A DNA stretch of 64,000 nucleotides from assembly GCA_020635905.1 (NCBI GenBank), contig JACJYV010000006.1, forward strand, positions 496,001 to 560,000, read 5' to 3'. A program made the translations under genes and the position numbers. The notes below the pieces were generated by a model, which searched no databases, was not told the origin of the DNA, and saw nothing but the letters and a program-made list of their open reading frames with translations. This document shows positions 1-8,129 of this stretch, in pieces. The DNA comes from Bacteroidia bacterium (lineage in GTDB: Bacteria > Bacteroidota > Bacteroidia > J057 > JADKCL01). How positions within the stretch are numbered: position 1 is the stretch's first letter; each line of letters begins with the position of its first letter.

Positions 1-977
1 TTGCTGACTTCACTGGCCCATTTGCTTTCCTTCCATTCTTCCGAAATCAACTTATTCACCGTGGTTTTAGCTCCCGCCGCAGATACCACTTTGGGGGCCA
101 GCACTTCCCGTCCGTCAGAGAGTTTTACCCCGGTCACCTTTTTGCCTTCGGTCAGCAGGCACTCCACCCGGGCTTTGGTCAGGACTTCACCCCCAGCGTC
201 GAGAATGACGCCCAGAAGTGCGGAAGCGATGGATTTTGAGCCGCCTTCGGGGTAAAAGGCTCCGTTCCAGAAATGCACATGGGTAAGGGCGTGCATGGCA
301 AAGCTGGATTCGTCGGGAATGGTACCATAATACCCCCAGTGAACGGTCAGGAGGGTTCTCAATTTCCCTTCAATGCCACATTCATCCAGCACTTCTGTGG
401 TCGTTTTGCCCCAGTAGTCGGTTTGAAGCACACTTTTGAGACCAGACCCCAGCTTATCAATCCCTTCGGACATGGTTTTGAGGGCAAAAAAGCTCATGGA
501 ACTTTTCATGGCTTTGACCACGGTATCGAAGTAGCGGGTAATGCCTTCTTCCTGCTCGGGAAAGAGTTTTTTGAGGGAATCAATGTATTTGAGCCGTCCC
601 TGAGGCAATTCGAATTCAAACCCGTCAGGAAAGACAAAACGGTCAAAAGGATCGCCCAGAGAGACCATTTTAATGGATGAATTGCTGAGCCAGTCCAGCA
701 ATTTGCGGGGAGTCTTGCCGGGTTGCATTTCCCCGATGGCATGTACGCCCACGTCCCAGTGAAAGCCCTTGCGGCCAAACATGTGGGTGAACCCACCCGG
801 GATGTAATGCTGTTCCAGCATCAAAACCTTGTACCCATACTGGGCCAGGGCCGCGCCGCAACTCATTCCCCCCATACCTGTGCCAATGATGATCACATCA
901 AAGGGGCCGGATTTTCCGTCCCATTTTTCGAGGGGAGTATAGGCACGTTTGCCGCGGTGGAGGGGGAGAACAGACAT
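1..977 (-). CDS. FAD-dependent phytoene desaturase/retinol saturase-like oxidoreductase (3' end cut by window)
   Basis: The 325 codons visible start at an ATG (975-977) and run off the left edge. Residues 24-45 or so form a classic dinucleotide-binding Rossmann start, with IIGTGMGGMSCGAALAQYG followed by KVLMLEQH, where the terminal acid binds the FAD ribose. PGGFTHMFGRKGFHWDVGVH follows, the substrate/flavin region of CrtI-type desaturases and all-trans-retinol 13,14-reductase relatives. Family members (about 500 residues) oxidise or saturate polyenes and are common in carotenoid-bearing Bacteroidota. The exact substrate cannot be read from the sequence. The next gene downstream in reading direction lies outside the window; the neighbour at 1032 is on the same strand upstream. 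Confidence 0.8.
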   Translation of the reverse strand, partial: MSVLPLHRGKRAYTPLEKWDGKSGPFDVIIIGTGMGGMSCGAALAQYGYKVLMLEQHYIPGGFTHMFGRKGFHWDVGVHAIGEMQPGKTPRKLLDWLSNSSIKMVSLGDPFDRFVFPDGFEFELPQGRLKYIDSLKKLFPEQEEGITRYFDTVVKAMKSSMSFFALKTMSEGIDKLGSGLKSVLQTDYWGKTTTEVLDECGIEGKLRTLLTVHWGYYGTIPDESSFAMHALTHVHFWNGAFYPEGGSKSIASALLGVILDAGGEVLTKARVECLLTEGKKVTGVKLSDGREVLAPKVVSAAGAKTTVNKLISEEWKESKWASEVS

Positions 978-1031
978 AAGGTCAAGTTAAGGAAATTCTG
1001 CAGAAAGATGCCTCATTGTACCAGTTTACCT

Positions 1032-1727
1032 TCATTTATTCAGCAACGAATCCCAGGAAAAAATGGTGCAGCCGTCAGTTTTGGTGAATTTGATTTTGCC
1101 CGAATAGATTCCGTATTCCAGTCTGAAGTCGTCGTTGGTGAAAATCTCGGACCAATCCTCCTTTTGATTCAGGATGCGGAAAGACCGGGGCACATTCAGG
1201 GAAAATTCTTCAAAGGAATGATCTGAGCGGTTGATGAACTGAAATTTCAGATTTTCCTTTTCACTGTCAAGCACCAGGCTTTGCCCGGACGAATCTGCCC
1301 GGTAAATGCCGGGCCGGATTTCCATAATAGGGGTAACCAGTTCAAATTCTTTGGGCGTGGCCATGATGATGGAAAGAATCAGGCGCCGGGATTTGGGATC
1401 GTAGGAAAACCCACCCATTGGCGTTTCCTCATCAGAAAGGCGAATCTGGTAAATGCCTTTTTCGTCCTGTTCGAGGCTGGCTTCCTTTTCAAAAATACGA
1501 TCTATTTCCCCCCAATTGATCAGCGTAAGTTTGACCTGGTGGGGCCCTGAGTAGGAAAGGAGGATTTCGGGTACCGAGCCATCTGCATTCTGTCCCTTGC
1601 TTTCCTGCCCCCAAACCTTCTCCAGTTTCACGGAATAATGACCCGGCACCGGCCCCTGAGCAGAAAGAAGCCGGCAAAAAAATACAATACAGAGGAATCC
1701 CCACAGAAATTTCGAGGGTACGTGCAT
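1032..1727 (-). CDS. Hypothetical secreted protein
   Basis: A protein of 231 residues, unrecognised. I chose the ATG at 1725-1727 rather than the longer frame because it gives a clean signal peptide (MHVPSKFLWGFLCIVFFCRL, then a cut after LLSAQ) and because TATTTTTG, a perfect -7 box, lies 11 nt upstream. The mature part is rich in beta-strand-like alternation, with charged stretches such as GEIDRIFEKEASLEQDEKG, and has no motif I know. It follows the giant surface protein gene on the same strand after about 95 nt but appears to have its own promoter. Location is inferred to be periplasm or outer membrane. Confidence 0.65.
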   Translation of the reverse strand: MHVPSKFLWGFLCIVFFCRLLSAQGPVPGHYSVKLEKVWGQESKGQNADGSVPEILLSYSGPHQVKLTLINWGEIDRIFEKEASLEQDEKGIYQIRLSDEETPMGGFSYDPKSRRLILSIIMATPKEFELVTPIMEIRPGIYRADSSGQSLVLDSEKENLKFQFINRSDHSFEEFSLNVPRSFRILNQKEDWSEIFTNDDFRLEYGIYSGKIKFTKTDGCTIFSWDSLLNK

Positions 1728-1738
1728 GTCGAAGGTTT

Positions 1739-1746
1739 CAAAAATA
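1739..1746 (-). promoter_or_regulatory. Bacteroidota -7 promoter box for the 1032-1727 gene
   Basis: On the minus strand this reads TATTTTTG, matching the TAnnTTTG consensus exactly. It lies 11 nt before the ATG. Only a weak T-rich stretch occupies the -33 position. Confidence 0.45.
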
Positions 1747-1822
1747 GCCGACAATAAGATAAGAAAATTCAGGCGGGAGTAAAAGTTAAAAATCAGCTTA
1801 GCGGGCCAATTTTCGGGCAAAA

Positions 1823-4800
1823 TCAGCGCCTGACCACCACGTAACCCTTCAATTCGGGAATATTTGAAAGGGTAAGGGTGAAATAATAAGTGTCGTCGGT
1901 GAGGGTTCGACCTTCCAGGTTGGTGCCCGCCCAATCGTTTTGGTAATTTTGCCGACGATACACCAATTGTCCCCAGCGGTTAAAAATGAGCAGGGTATTG
2001 TCGCCCATTGTTTCCAGACCGGGGAAATTCAGGGTTTCATTCAATCCGTCTCCATTGGGGGAAATGCCAGTTTCGAGATTCCACTGAGGCAACTGCAGTA
2101 CGACTTCGTCGGTGGTGATGCAATTACCCACTCCCACGGTCCAGAGAAAAATATTCGCCCCGGGACCAAGTCCGGTCACCTGAGAATTGTACAGGCCGGG
2201 ATCGGCCGCTATTCCGCTTCCGCTCAGCAAGGTCCATACGCCAGGAGCGGGGGCTGGGTCCACGGCTTGCATGAATACCTGACTGGAAGCATAAACATCC
2301 TGATCGGGCCCGGCCTGGGCGGAGACTGTATCCTGAATGAGGGTCACAGACTGAAGGGAATCAATGCATTGAGTAGAATCATTCCAGATCCAGGTCACGG
2401 CGACCGGCAAATTGAGGGGAGCCAGGTTGGGGAAAAACTGATTGCCAATGACACCTGGCCCGCTGAAATGCCCGTTGGCAGGCAGGCCGTTGAGGGTAAC
2501 GGGGGGATCCAGCCGGCAATAGAGGGAATCCAACCCGGCAAAACTGCCTGGACCGGGGGCAACCTCCACCAAAACGGTGTCTGTTCCCTGGCAAAGATTG
2601 GCATCAGTGACCGTCACCCACCAGATTCCGGCCTGATAAACCACTGCCTGAGCCTGGGTACCCCCATCCGACCAGAGAAATGAATTTCCCGAACCCGCCT
2701 GCAATACAACATTTGCCCCGTAGCAAAGCAGGGTATCTGGACCAAGATCTACTAAAGGAAGGACATTTTCTGTAATCACCACAGAATCGCGGGCCGAAGG
2801 ACATCCATCCACAATCATGGCCCAGATCGTACCCGGCGCATTCACCCACAGGGTTTGAGTCGTGCTCCCGTCTGACCAGAGATAAGAAGACGCTCCTGGA
2901 CCAGCATCCAGCAACACAGAATCTCCTGCACAATAGGCAGTATCGGGCCCCAGATCGAGTGGAGCGGCGGGCAACAGGCTAATTGAGATGGAATCTCCCC
3001 CTTTGCATCCACTGGAGGTGTCGAGGAAAGTGAGGGCGTATTGCTGATTGGGGAAAGCGAAGAGGGTACCTGCGGTTGATCCGTTGCTCCAGATGGTTTG
3101 GTACCCGGCCGGCGCATTCGCATTCAGCACAAAGCTGTCCTGGGCACAAAGGGCAGTATCCGGACCCAGAGTTGGAGGGGTAAAGGGGAAATACTGCAGG
3201 GAAAGCGTATCCCTGCCCTGGCAGCCATTGCTGTCCGTAACCTCAACCCAGACGGTGCCGGCCTGCTGAAGCTGAATTTGCGCAGCATTTGATCCCGTGC
3301 TCCACCACCAGGCAACCCCGGTTCCTGAAGCATCAAGTGCCAGGGAATCGCCCGGGCAAAGAAGGGTATCAGCACCCAGGTTTACCTGGGGAAGTGCCAG
3401 CAAGGTCAGAAACAGGCTATCCCGGCTGAGGCATCCCAAAGACACCTCCACCCAGATCCAACCCGGCACAGTGGCGGCCAGGCCCATTCCGGTGCTACCG
3501 TCGGACCAGAAATAGTTCGCGCCGGAATTCCCGGCATCAAGCTGGAGCGTATCACCGGTACAAATGGACGTATCCTGCCCCAGGCTGACCACAGGCGGAT
3601 TCTGGAGTAGCGCTATGATGGTATCTGAGGTGAGGCATAAGCCTCCATGGATCACCTCTACCGTATAGGTTCCGGGGGTGTGTATGTTCAGACTCTGACT
3701 GGTGGCGCCTGTACTCCAAAGGTAAATATCGCCGGGATTGCCTGCGTCGAGAGTCAGAGAATCTCCCGTACAAAAGCTCGTGTCATTGCCCAGGCTCTGA
3801 ACCGGGTAATTCAGCACCGAAATGGTGGGCATGCCGCTCAGGGTGCCTGCGGCACACCCCAGAGTATCCGTGACCTGCAAAAGGGAATACTGGGTGGTTA
3901 CAGAAGGAGCAACCAGCCATTGGAGGGTTAAACTCGTTTGCCCCGAATCCTGCCAGGTTTGAAATCCGTCTGTGTATTGATATGCATAAGGTCCCGTTTG
4001 CAAACCAGTGATTTGCAGTTCGAGTGGGGTGGAATCGCCCTGACAAATGGTGGCATCGCCGCTGAGCCCGGCGGTGAAAACCGGACTGGATTGAATTACC
4101 AGGGTATCTGCGGAAGTGCAACCTCCAAAGTTCGAGGTCAGGGTCCAGATCAACTGGTTATAGCCCGGATTGAGCCCGCTAACTGTGGTGGAAGGTTGGG
4201 TAGGGGAAGCAATTGCCGGACCCGGCAAGGTGGTCCAAAGGCCGCTGCCAGTAACTGGATTATTGCCATTCAGGGTATAAGGTCCCACATTGCAAAGCAC
4301 AGTGTCGTTTCCTGCCTGGGCAATGGGCAGTACTTCCACAAAGGAAATCACAGTGTCGCAATCACCGTACTGGTTGCAGATTGAATATTTGAGACTATCC
4401 CTTCCTGTGAAGCCCACTGCAGGCTGATAAACAAAGGTAGTGTCGTCGAAAAATGTACCTGCTCCGTTCGCCACGGAAAGTAAATTTACATTCAGGGTAT
4501 CATTCTGCAACCAGGCATCGTTAAGGAGCAGATTAAAGGTATCCGCCTGGTTTTCCAGCACACAAAGGTGATCAGGAATGGCGTCAACCGTAAATTCAAT
4601 GGAGCCCACCCAGGGATCTTCTTCCCCTGCATCAGGAATTGCAATTGCATCAAAATTCATGGCCTGCCAGTTGGTTCCGGCTGCATAAATGGAGCCCTGG
4701 CTTCCCACCACAAGATCCCAAAGGCGGTCATTTCCATTGGAACCGTGGGTTTTAAGCCAGAGAATTCCCCCCGTTGAGGTATCAATCTGAGCCAGAAAGA

Positions 4801-6001
4801 GATCCTCGCCACCCTGGGAGACAGAGGCAGGGGTTTCAAAATTGGTGGTGGAATTAAAATGACCTCCCACAAACAGGCGGCCAAAAGGCCCGGAAGCCAG
4901 AGCATGGGCTTCGCTCAGGGCTGTGTTATTGTCGGATATTCTCTTTATCCAACGGACATTTCCATTGGACCTCCTGAGTTTGGCCCAGAAAATATCCTGC
5001 CCGTTGGAGCCGGTCTGCGTGGGAAAACCAGGAAGGAACAGACCCGTATTTCCGCAATCTACTGCGCCCGAAAGGTAAATTCCGGTAGAATCCACCCTGA
5101 TGCCGCCGGGTTTATTATTCTTATTGCTGTTGATCTTAATGGCCCACCTGTAGGCACCCGACTGCCCAAAGGAACACACGAAGATGTCCGTCTGGGTGGT
5201 GCCGGTAATTCCCCCTGGCGGGCCAGTCTGAAATTTGACATTGCCCGAAGAAAAGCTTCCGTGGACATACACAGAATTCTGATCTGCGGTGATTCCCAGC
5301 GCTTCTTCATTGCCTGAAACACCAGTCACGCCTCGGGTCCAGATCATATTCCCAGACAAATCCAGAGCGAGAATGCAGCCGTCCCTGGCGCCTGTTTGGT
5401 TAAGGGTGGATGCGCCCAGGGAGACATTGTCCTCAAAAAATCCCGAAGCAAACAAGCGGTTCCCCTGAATAGCCAGCGCGGTGATCTGATCTTCCTCCAA
5501 AGCGGAGCCAACATTGGGAGTTTGTACCCACTGAAATACCCCGGAAGAATCATATTTGGCGATAAAAAGATCTCCTTTTCCGTTGGAAGTCTTCAGTTGA
5601 GGTACAATTCCGCGGCCTTTAAAGTCAACCGTAGATTCAAATTTGCCTCCTATATAAACATTGCCGGCTGCATCAGTCTCCACCGCCCAGCTTTCCTGAT
5701 TTGCAGTTCCTGAAATGGAAAATGCCCACAGAAAGGCTCCATTCGGGTGAAATTTGGCCAGGTAAGCATCAGAGTTGCCTGCATTGGTGAGACCATAAAG
5801 GGGCCCCTCGAAACTACCACATTGATACACAAAGCCTGCCTGATCCACTGCTACCCCATAACCCTGATTGCTTCCTGACTGCGGAAGTGAGGTTACCCAG
5901 GACCAAGCAGGGGCCTGACCTAAAAGTTTAATGCTATTCAGGCTAATTTGGCTTAAAACAATAAAAAGCACAACTCTGTATAGGGTGCACTTTAGAGGCA
6001 T
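1823..6001 (-). CDS. Giant T9SS surface protein: beta-propeller plus Cys-paired repeats and CHU_C C-terminal domain
   Basis: A protein of 1392 residues. A signal peptide ends near residue 28. Residues ~30-510 contain SBBP-like propeller repeats (GVAVDQAGFVYQCG, AVETDAAGNVYIGGKF, VDSTGIYLSG, ALASGPFGRLFVGGHF). About 515-610 resembles a cadherin/Ig module. From ~690 to 1190 there are six tandem ~70-residue repeats with the pattern LGxDTxxCxGDSLxLDAG, then LWSxGST, PGTxWVxV and GC, each with two cysteines that could form a disulfide. The last ~90 residues are the gliding-motility-type C-terminal domain (ISPNGDGLNETLNF, LIFNRWGQLVYRR, DDTYYFTLTL, ending KGYVVVRR), a type B sorting signal for the type IX secretion system. 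The role is likely adhesion or matrix (inference). Confidence 0.9.
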   Translation of the reverse strand: MPLKCTLYRVVLFIVLSQISLNSIKLLGQAPAWSWVTSLPQSGSNQGYGVAVDQAGFVYQCGSFEGPLYGLTNAGNSDAYLAKFHPNGAFLWAFSISGTANQESWAVETDAAGNVYIGGKFESTVDFKGRGIVPQLKTSNGKGDLFIAKYDSSGVFQWVQTPNVGSALEEDQITALAIQGNRLFASGFFEDNVSLGASTLNQTGARDGCILALDLSGNMIWTRGVTGVSGNEEALGITADQNSVYVHGSFSSGNVKFQTGPPGGITGTTQTDIFVCSFGQSGAYRWAIKINSNKNNKPGGIRVDSTGIYLSGAVDCGNTGLFLPGFPTQTGSNGQDIFWAKLRRSNGNVRWIKRISDNNTALSEAHALASGPFGRLFVGGHFNSTTNFETPASVSQGGEDLFLAQIDTSTGGILWLKTHGSNGNDRLWDLVVGSQGSIYAAGTNWQAMNFDAIAIPDAGEEDPWVGSIEFTVDAIPDHLCVLENQADTFNLLLNDAWLQNDTLNVNLLSVANGAGTFFDDTTFVYQPAVGFTGRDSLKYSICNQYGDCDTVISFVEVLPIAQAGNDTVLCNVGPYTLNGNNPVTGSGLWTTLPGPAIASPTQPSTTVSGLNPGYNQLIWTLTSNFGGCTSADTLVIQSSPVFTAGLSGDATICQGDSTPLELQITGLQTGPYAYQYTDGFQTWQDSGQTSLTLQWLVAPSVTTQYSLLQVTDTLGCAAGTLSGMPTISVLNYPVQSLGNDTSFCTGDSLTLDAGNPGDIYLWSTGATSQSLNIHTPGTYTVEVIHGGLCLTSDTIIALLQNPPVVSLGQDTSICTGDTLQLDAGNSGANYFWSDGSTGMGLAATVPGWIWVEVSLGCLSRDSLFLTLLALPQVNLGADTLLCPGDSLALDASGTGVAWWWSTGSNAAQIQLQQAGTVWVEVTDSNGCQGRDTLSLQYFPFTPPTLGPDTALCAQDSFVLNANAPAGYQTIWSNGSTAGTLFAFPNQQYALTFLDTSSGCKGGDSISISLLPAAPLDLGPDTAYCAGDSVLLDAGPGASSYLWSDGSTTQTLWVNAPGTIWAMIVDGCPSARDSVVITENVLPLVDLGPDTLLCYGANVVLQAGSGNSFLWSDGGTQAQAVVYQAGIWWVTVTDANLCQGTDTVLVEVAPGPGSFAGLDSLYCRLDPPVTLNGLPANGHFSGPGVIGNQFFPNLAPLNLPVAVTWIWNDSTQCIDSLQSVTLIQDTVSAQAGPDQDVYASSQVFMQAVDPAPAPGVWTLLSGSGIAADPGLYNSQVTGLGPGANIFLWTVGVGNCITTDEVVLQLPQWNLETGISPNGDGLNETLNFPGLETMGDNTLLIFNRWGQLVYRRQNYQNDWAGTNLEGRTLTDDTYYFTLTLSNIPELKGYVVVRR

Positions 6002-6281
6002 AGTCGCTTAGTCAGCAGCAGCGAAATTTGGTATTCCACTGCGGATCGTTGGTATGATAAAGATATTTATTTAATTTTTGAATAAAAAGCTCAAATGGGC
6101 AACGTAGCAAATGCCAATAGCATTTCCCAATCGCCTTATCTGTATATGATGACAAATTCTGGCGGTTTGTAAGGGAATTACTTACCCCCCCTTCCATTGA
6201 GAGATCTCTCCTGACAACAAATGGCCCGGAAACCAAAGAATTGATGAATGATAAATTAATTTTTTCCCGGCAGGTTGAATT
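6002..6281. other. Intergenic, no gene seen
   Basis: AT-rich spacer upstream of the surface protein gene. A minus-strand TATCTTTA (6059-6066) is one base off the -7 consensus and could serve the surface protein. A 74-codon minus frame here has no protein-like character. Confidence 0.4.
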
Positions 6282-6902
6282 TTACGGAAGGAAACTGCCA
6301 GAAATTTTATGGGCCAAAAAGTTCATTTGGGTGGCGATTTCCTGGCAAATCTGATCGTAGGTAATTGATTCATTCAGAGTTCCGTCTGACAAGCCCGGGT
6401 CTTTGAAAGGCAGGGAAATCCGGGCGGAAAGTCCGGGAATGAAAGGGCAGTTCTTTTCTGCATCAGTACAGGTAAACACTCCAATTGCATTTTCCAAGGG
6501 GTTTTTAGGATGATTGAATGGTTTTGAAAACACCCGCAAGGGCAATTGATCAGGAGAATACACCACTTCCACTGGCTGATTTCGCCCTGCGGGCTCTGAA
6601 ATCTGAAAACCGGCCCGCCGCAAAGCGGCAGCGGCCCGTGGATTAAATGCGGTCACCTCCGTTCCACCCGAAAAGGTCGTAATTCCCCGAATTTCGAACA
6701 GATCGCAGCAAACCCGGGCCCATATCTGCCCAAAATGACTGCGCCGTGAATTGTGGGTACAGACAAACAGCAGTTTGCACTCGCCGTTCTGCTTCAATTT
6801 TCCCACCATGATACCCGCAAGATCTTCCAGCAACCTTTTTCTGGCGGCCGGGATCCTGCGGGTATGCTCTTTGAGGCAGGTTTCTATTGCTTTGAAAACC
6901 AT
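6282..6902 (-). CDS. Low-molecular-weight protein-tyrosine-phosphatase-fold arsenate reductase-like protein
   Basis: A protein of 206 residues starting at ATG 6900-6902. Residues 46-56 read VCTHNSRRSHF, the CxxNxxRS phosphate/arsenate-binding loop of LMW-PTP and thioredoxin-type ArsC, with the nucleophilic Cys first. Later CTDAEKNCPFIPG supplies further cysteines, as in redox-cycling arsenate reductases, and FKDPGLSDGT resembles the DPxxxxG stretch that carries the general-acid Asp. Family knowledge: reduces arsenate to arsenite or dephosphorylates phosphotyrosine. It lies third in the arsR-arsI direction, supporting arsenate reduction. A MITE-like repeat separates it from arsI. No arsenite exporter is visible in the window. 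Confidence 0.78.
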   Translation of the reverse strand: MVFKAIETCLKEHTRRIPAARKRLLEDLAGIMVGKLKQNGECKLLFVCTHNSRRSHFGQIWARVCCDLFEIRGITTFSGGTEVTAFNPRAAAALRRAGFQISEPAGRNQPVEVVYSPDQLPLRVFSKPFNHPKNPLENAIGVFTCTDAEKNCPFIPGLSARISLPFKDPGLSDGTLNESITYDQICQEIATQMNFLAHKISGSFLP

Positions 6903-6919
6903 CCGTTAATTTTAGTTCT

Positions 6920-7039
6920 GGAAGCTCAAAAAACGATGAAGATCAAGGCGGACGCAGGTGAAGAAAGCGCAGTTTACTACCGTAAATGAGCATTTCTGAA
7001 CCAAGTCCAACGCAGAGATTCGAAGTTTTTTGAGGTTCC
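6920..7039. repeat. MITE-like element with terminal inverted repeats, copy 1
   Basis: The ends are CTCAAAAAAC (6925-6934) and GTTTTTTGAG (7025-7034), a perfect 10-bp inverted pair extended by GGAAG/GTTCC with one mismatch. The ~90-bp interior (AGATCAAGGCGGACGC, GTGAAGAAAGCGCAG, CCAAGTCCAACGCAGAGATT) recurs at 13394-13489. It has no coding capacity and sits between arsI and the phosphatase gene. Confidence 0.7.
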
Positions 7040-7040
7040 C

Positions 7041-7595
7041 TTAGCAACAGCCTGTCTGCGGATCACAACACACCTCCCCTTTGGGAGCGGTGTTGAGATT
7101 TTTCAGGGCAATCCTCTGCTTCACCACGGTTTTGTCTGGCTGGGTCACCATTTGGGGCGAGCAGCAGGCTTCTGCCTCGGTCTGGTAACGGGGATCGTTG
7201 AACTCGGCATCCTGGTGGAAATAATAGACTTCCCAACGATATCCGTCGGGATCCATGGCCCAGAATTTATCCTGGACGGCATAGCAACAGGCCGTGCCCG
7301 TTTCCTCCAAGGCGACCAGCCCTGATTTGCGGGCCGCCGCCAGTCTGATTTCAAGTTCCTCCGGGGTTTCAACCTGAAAACCCAGGTGACCAAATCCCGC
7401 TCCCACCCGGTCGGCGTGCTCAACAAAGGAAATGATCAGGGATGGTTTTTCAAGCACGTACTTGGCATAGCCAGGTTTCACTTTGACCGGCTCCTGGCCA
7501 AAAAAGGTGGTGTAGAATTTCCGGGAAGCCTCCAGATCGCTCACGTAAAGCGATACATGCATGCGGGGAAAGATGGAATTGTTCATGGTATTCAT
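7041..7595 (-). CDS. arsI: ArsI/CadI-type vicinal-oxygen-chelate dioxygenase (organoarsenical C-As lyase family)
   Basis: A protein of 184 residues from the ATG at 7593-7595; a longer frame would overlap arsR and adds no family sequence. The paired-cysteine signature ETGTACCYAVQDKFW is that of ArsI, where the vicinal Cys bind trivalent organoarsenical. The metal-site residues of the glyoxalase fold appear as the His in MHVSLYVSD, the His in GHLGFQV and the Glu in RWEVYYF. The C-terminus adds CC pairs (EACCSPQ, EVCCDPQTGCC) typical of Bacteroidota/cyanobacterial members. Family reaction: oxygen-dependent cleavage of the carbon-arsenic bond. It follows arsR by 32 nt and is presumably co-transcribed. 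CadI-like metal resistance is the alternative. Confidence 0.88.
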   Translation of the reverse strand: MNTMNNSIFPRMHVSLYVSDLEASRKFYTTFFGQEPVKVKPGYAKYVLEKPSLIISFVEHADRVGAGFGHLGFQVETPEELEIRLAAARKSGLVALEETGTACCYAVQDKFWAMDPDGYRWEVYYFHQDAEFNDPRYQTEAEACCSPQMVTQPDKTVVKQRIALKNLNTAPKGEVCCDPQTGCC

Positions 7596-7627
7596 TGTAA
7601 TATTGCGATCAATTAAGTCAAATTTTT

Positions 7628-7957
7628 TTAACAACAATTATTTTTGAGCTGTTTCAGATCCGTCAGATTTCCGAACAAACCCTTTAATTCTTCCATTCCT
7701 GTGGGATTGACGCAGTAGCACACCGCGGTGCCCGAGATGGTACCGTGGATGAGACCTGCGTTTTTCAATTCCTTCAGATGCTGGGAAATGGTCGCCTGGG
7801 CCAATCCAATTTCCTCCACCAGGTCCCCGTTGATGCACTGGTCGGCCTGCACGAGGTACTCAAGGATGGCGATACGGGCGGGATGCCCCAGGGCCTTGGC
7901 CAGGGTGGCGGCCCGGTTTTGCGCCGGGGTAAAGAGATTGGTTTTGCTGCGTCCCAT
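7628..7957 (-). CDS. arsR: ArsR/SmtB-family transcriptional repressor
   Basis: A protein of 109 residues. The winged-helix core is clear: AKALGHPARIAILEYL, then QATISQHLKELKNAGLI as the recognition helix region, then the wing (GTISGTAVCYCVN). Metal-site cysteines: the usual CVC in the recognition helix of E. coli ArsR is absent; instead there is QCINGDLVEE, a CYC after the wing and a terminal NNCC. This suggests a C-terminal As(III) site like those described in other ArsR subtypes. It heads the arsR-arsI-phosphatase operon and has an operator/promoter immediately upstream. It probably represses its own operon and releases DNA on binding arsenite or methylarsenite. Confidence 0.9.
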   Translation of the reverse strand: MGRSKTNLFTPAQNRAATLAKALGHPARIAILEYLVQADQCINGDLVEEIGLAQATISQHLKELKNAGLIHGTISGTAVCYCVNPTGMEELKGLFGNLTDLKQLKNNCC

Positions 7958-7966
7958 GATCTTTAT

Positions 7967-7982
7967 ATCGCAAAATTACGAT
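7967..7982 (-). promoter_or_regulatory. arsR promoter -7 box nested in a putative ArsR operator
   Basis: The + strand reads ATCG-CAAAATTA-CGAT. On the transcribed (minus) strand the 8-nt spacer is TAATTTTG, a perfect TAnnTTTG -7 box, and it is flanked exactly by the inverted half-sites ATCG/CGAT. The arsR ATG begins 9 nt downstream, so the leader is almost absent. Bound ArsR would cover the -7 box. Confidence 0.6.
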
Positions 7983-8129
7983 GAATGTTTCGGATAAAAA
8001 AAATTTATTTTTTTGCCGTGAACCTAAGGTTGAACACTTGTAGCCTGAAGCTAAAAAACACAGTTACAATTTGGCTTTTGGCCAAACAAAAGGGCTCGTG
8101 GCTGGCAGCTTGAAGCTCGTAGCTTTTGC

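Noticed and set aside
1940..2683. A 247-codon plus frame inside the giant surface protein gene
   Set aside because: Antisense shadow of repeated coding sequence.
6012..6236. A 74-codon minus frame upstream of the surface protein
   Set aside because: No family character; lies in the leader region of the next gene.
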